Positions 62,764 to 64,000 of a stretch of DNA of 64,000 nt are shown here, piece after piece. The translations under genes and the position numbers were made by a program. The notes beneath the pieces are model-generated. The model saw only the letters and a program-made list of their open reading frames with translations, had not been told where the DNA came from and did no database searches. This stretch comes from Anoxybacterium sp963668245 (GTDB lineage Bacteria; Bacillota; Clostridia; Peptostreptococcales; Anaerovoracaceae), in the NCBI GenBank assembly GCA_963668245.2, contig OY764195.2:1984001-2048000 (forward strand). Direction: 5' to 3'. How positions within the stretch are numbered: the first letter of the stretch is position 1; each line of letters opens with the position of its first letter.

Positions 62764-64000
62764 GTGAAAATTAATTATTTTGATTATATTGATTTAGAAC
62801 GAGTGAATGGATTGCTTGAAGGATTCAACCAATCCACAGGTTTTGTGACCGCTATACTCGATTTAGAAGGCAAAGTTATTTCAAAATCAGGGTGGAGAAC
62901 AATTTGCACTGATTTTCATAGAATTCATCAAGCGACAGCATCAAATTGTAGTGTGAGTGACACCGTATTGGCAAACAAAATGAATGAAAATGAAGAATAT
63001 CATTATTATCGTTGCCTAAACGGACTCATTGATGTAGCGGTTCCACTTGTTATAAAGGGAGAACATGTTGCGAATCTTTTTTCTGGGCAATTTTTCTTTG
63101 AAGAACCCAATTTTGCCTTATTTGAACAGCAGGCCATGAAATATGGATTTGACAAGGAAGAATACTTAGCTGCACTGCAAAAGGTTCCGGTTATAAAAGA
63201 AGAACGAGTTGCTCCAATTATGTCATTCTTACAAAATATCACTCAATTAATTGTTGGAATGGCAGCTGAAAAAATGGACCAAATTTCTTTGACAGAGGCA
63301 ATTTTAAAAAGTGAAGAAGCATTGCGTGAGAGTCAAAATTTGTTGGAAAAAAACATGAGAGATTTAATGGAATCTCAACGAATTGCACATTTGGGGACTT
63401 GGCGATTAGATGTGGAAACAAACCAAGTGGTATGGACGGAAGAACTATATAAGATGTATGGATTGGATCCATACAATCCACCTCCAAGCTATTTGGAACA
63501 TGAGCAGTTATTTACTCCCGAAAGCTGGGGAAAGCTATCAACTTCTTTGGAAATCGCAAAAAAATATGGTATTCCATACGAACTTGAGTTGGAAACAATC
63601 ACAAAAGATGGGCAAAGAGGCTGGATGTGGGTACGAGGTGAAGCGGAAAGAGATCTTCACGGCAATATAGTTTCCCTTTGGGGTGCTGCACAGAACATTA
63701 CAGAACGTAAAAAATCGGAAGGGAAGTTAGCGTATTTAAGTTTTCATGATCATCTCACTGGATTGCATAATCGTAGATATTTTGAAGAAGAATTGAAGCG
63801 TATCGATTATGAGCAAATGCTTCCGATCTCCATTATTATGTGTGATGTCAATGGATTAAAGCTAGTGAATGATTCTTTTGGACACGATGCTGGGGATGAA
63901 CTGCTGAAAAGAACAGCAAAAACTCTTCTTGATTCTTGTAAGGATGCAGATATTGTAGCAAGAATTGGTGGCGATGAATTTGTAGTTGTATTAACCAAAA
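62764..64000 (+). CDS. PocR-PAS-GGDEF sensor (3' end outside window)
   Basis: The frame opens at GTG 62764, ten bases after AGGAGGG, and runs off the window end; 412 codons are visible. Residues ~1-170 match the PocR sensor domain (GFNQSTGFVTAILDLEGKVISKSGWRTICTDFHR..., CLNGLIDVAVPLVIKGEHVANLFSGQFFFEEP). A coiled linker follows, then a PAS domain (~205-320, IAHLGTWRLDVETNQVVWTEELYKMYG, RGWMWVRGEAER), and a GGDEF domain with LTGLHNRRYFEEEL and RIGGDEF. It should synthesise c-di-GMP under control of a small ligand. Other modules may follow outside the window. Confidence 0.9.
   Translation, partial: MKINYFDYIDLERVNGLLEGFNQSTGFVTAILDLEGKVISKSGWRTICTDFHRIHQATASNCSVSDTVLANKMNENEEYHYYRCLNGLIDVAVPLVIKGEHVANLFSGQFFFEEPNFALFEQQAMKYGFDKEEYLAALQKVPVIKEERVAPIMSFLQNITQLIVGMAAEKMDQISLTEAILKSEEALRESQNLLEKNMRDLMESQRIAHLGTWRLDVETNQVVWTEELYKMYGLDPYNPPPSYLEHEQLFTPESWGKLSTSLEIAKKYGIPYELELETITKDGQRGWMWVRGEAERDLHGNIVSLWGAAQNITERKKSEGKLAYLSFHDHLTGLHNRRYFEEELKRIDYEQMLPISIIMCDVNGLKLVNDSFGHDAGDELLKRTAKTLLDSCKDADIVARIGGDEFVVVLTK

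Noticed and set aside
1..64000. CRISPR array, prophage or integrative element
   Set aside because: No regularly spaced direct repeats, phage structural genes or integrase were seen anywhere in the window.

Overview
The window is a low-G+C, gene-dense piece of chromosome from an anaerobic Gram-positive bacterium, most likely of the Clostridia. The grounds are strong GGAGG ribosome binding sites, many intrinsic terminators, lipoproteins and S-layer-homology (SLH) surface proteins, an ECF-type vitamin transporter, a huge 2-hydroxyacyl-CoA dehydratase activase-like protein, and the Fhs/FchA/FolD one-carbon set. The genus cannot be fixed from sequence alone.

Layout. 1-1276: end of an ABC importer operon. 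1441-13967: two cobalamin-riboswitch units. The first controls one very large SLH-anchored protein that carries an alpha-toroid region and a transcobalamin-C-terminal-like (DUF4430) domain. The second controls a CbiR-like TIM-barrel protein, a secreted alpha-toroid protein, a DUF4430 lipoprotein and a complete ECF transporter (T, fused A-A', S). Between them is a short unit with paired TTAGC operators, a DUF2325 gene, a truncated DUF3793 gene and an HD-GYP protein. 14009-20540: PadR regulator, then a nucleoside hydrolase, a BioB-like radical SAM protein and a YnjBCD-type ABC importer. 20643-32031: lytic transglycosylase, MATE pump, exonuclease III, YcdB/SLH protein, cysteine-cluster protein, giant activase-like protein, YebC and bacteriohemerythrin. 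32148-33288: a mostly non-coding stretch with a small ORF, promoters and a structured RNA.

33288-43784: a continuous string of co-oriented genes, fhs-fchA-folD-panB-panE, then an amidohydrolase, an OPT transporter and a P1-family peptidase, ending in a complete retron (msr-msd RNA plus reverse transcriptase). 44882-51654: ECF sigma factor, anti-sigma, polA, coaE and a peptide-binding lipoprotein. 51776-52230: tRNA-Leu and a decayed transposase. 52363-61653: poly-HAMP chemoreceptor, LuxR-type regulator behind a palindromic operator, membrane protein, second MATE pump, second YtcJ-like amidohydrolase and a tandem rhodanese. 62044-64000: flavin-type oxidase and a PocR-PAS-GGDEF sensor cut by the window edge.

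The two most interesting systems are the cobamide capture/remodelling module, in which the two structural halves of animal transcobalamin appear as separate secreted proteins and again together in one S-layer protein, and the retron at 42591-43784, which has no recognisable effector gene beside it.
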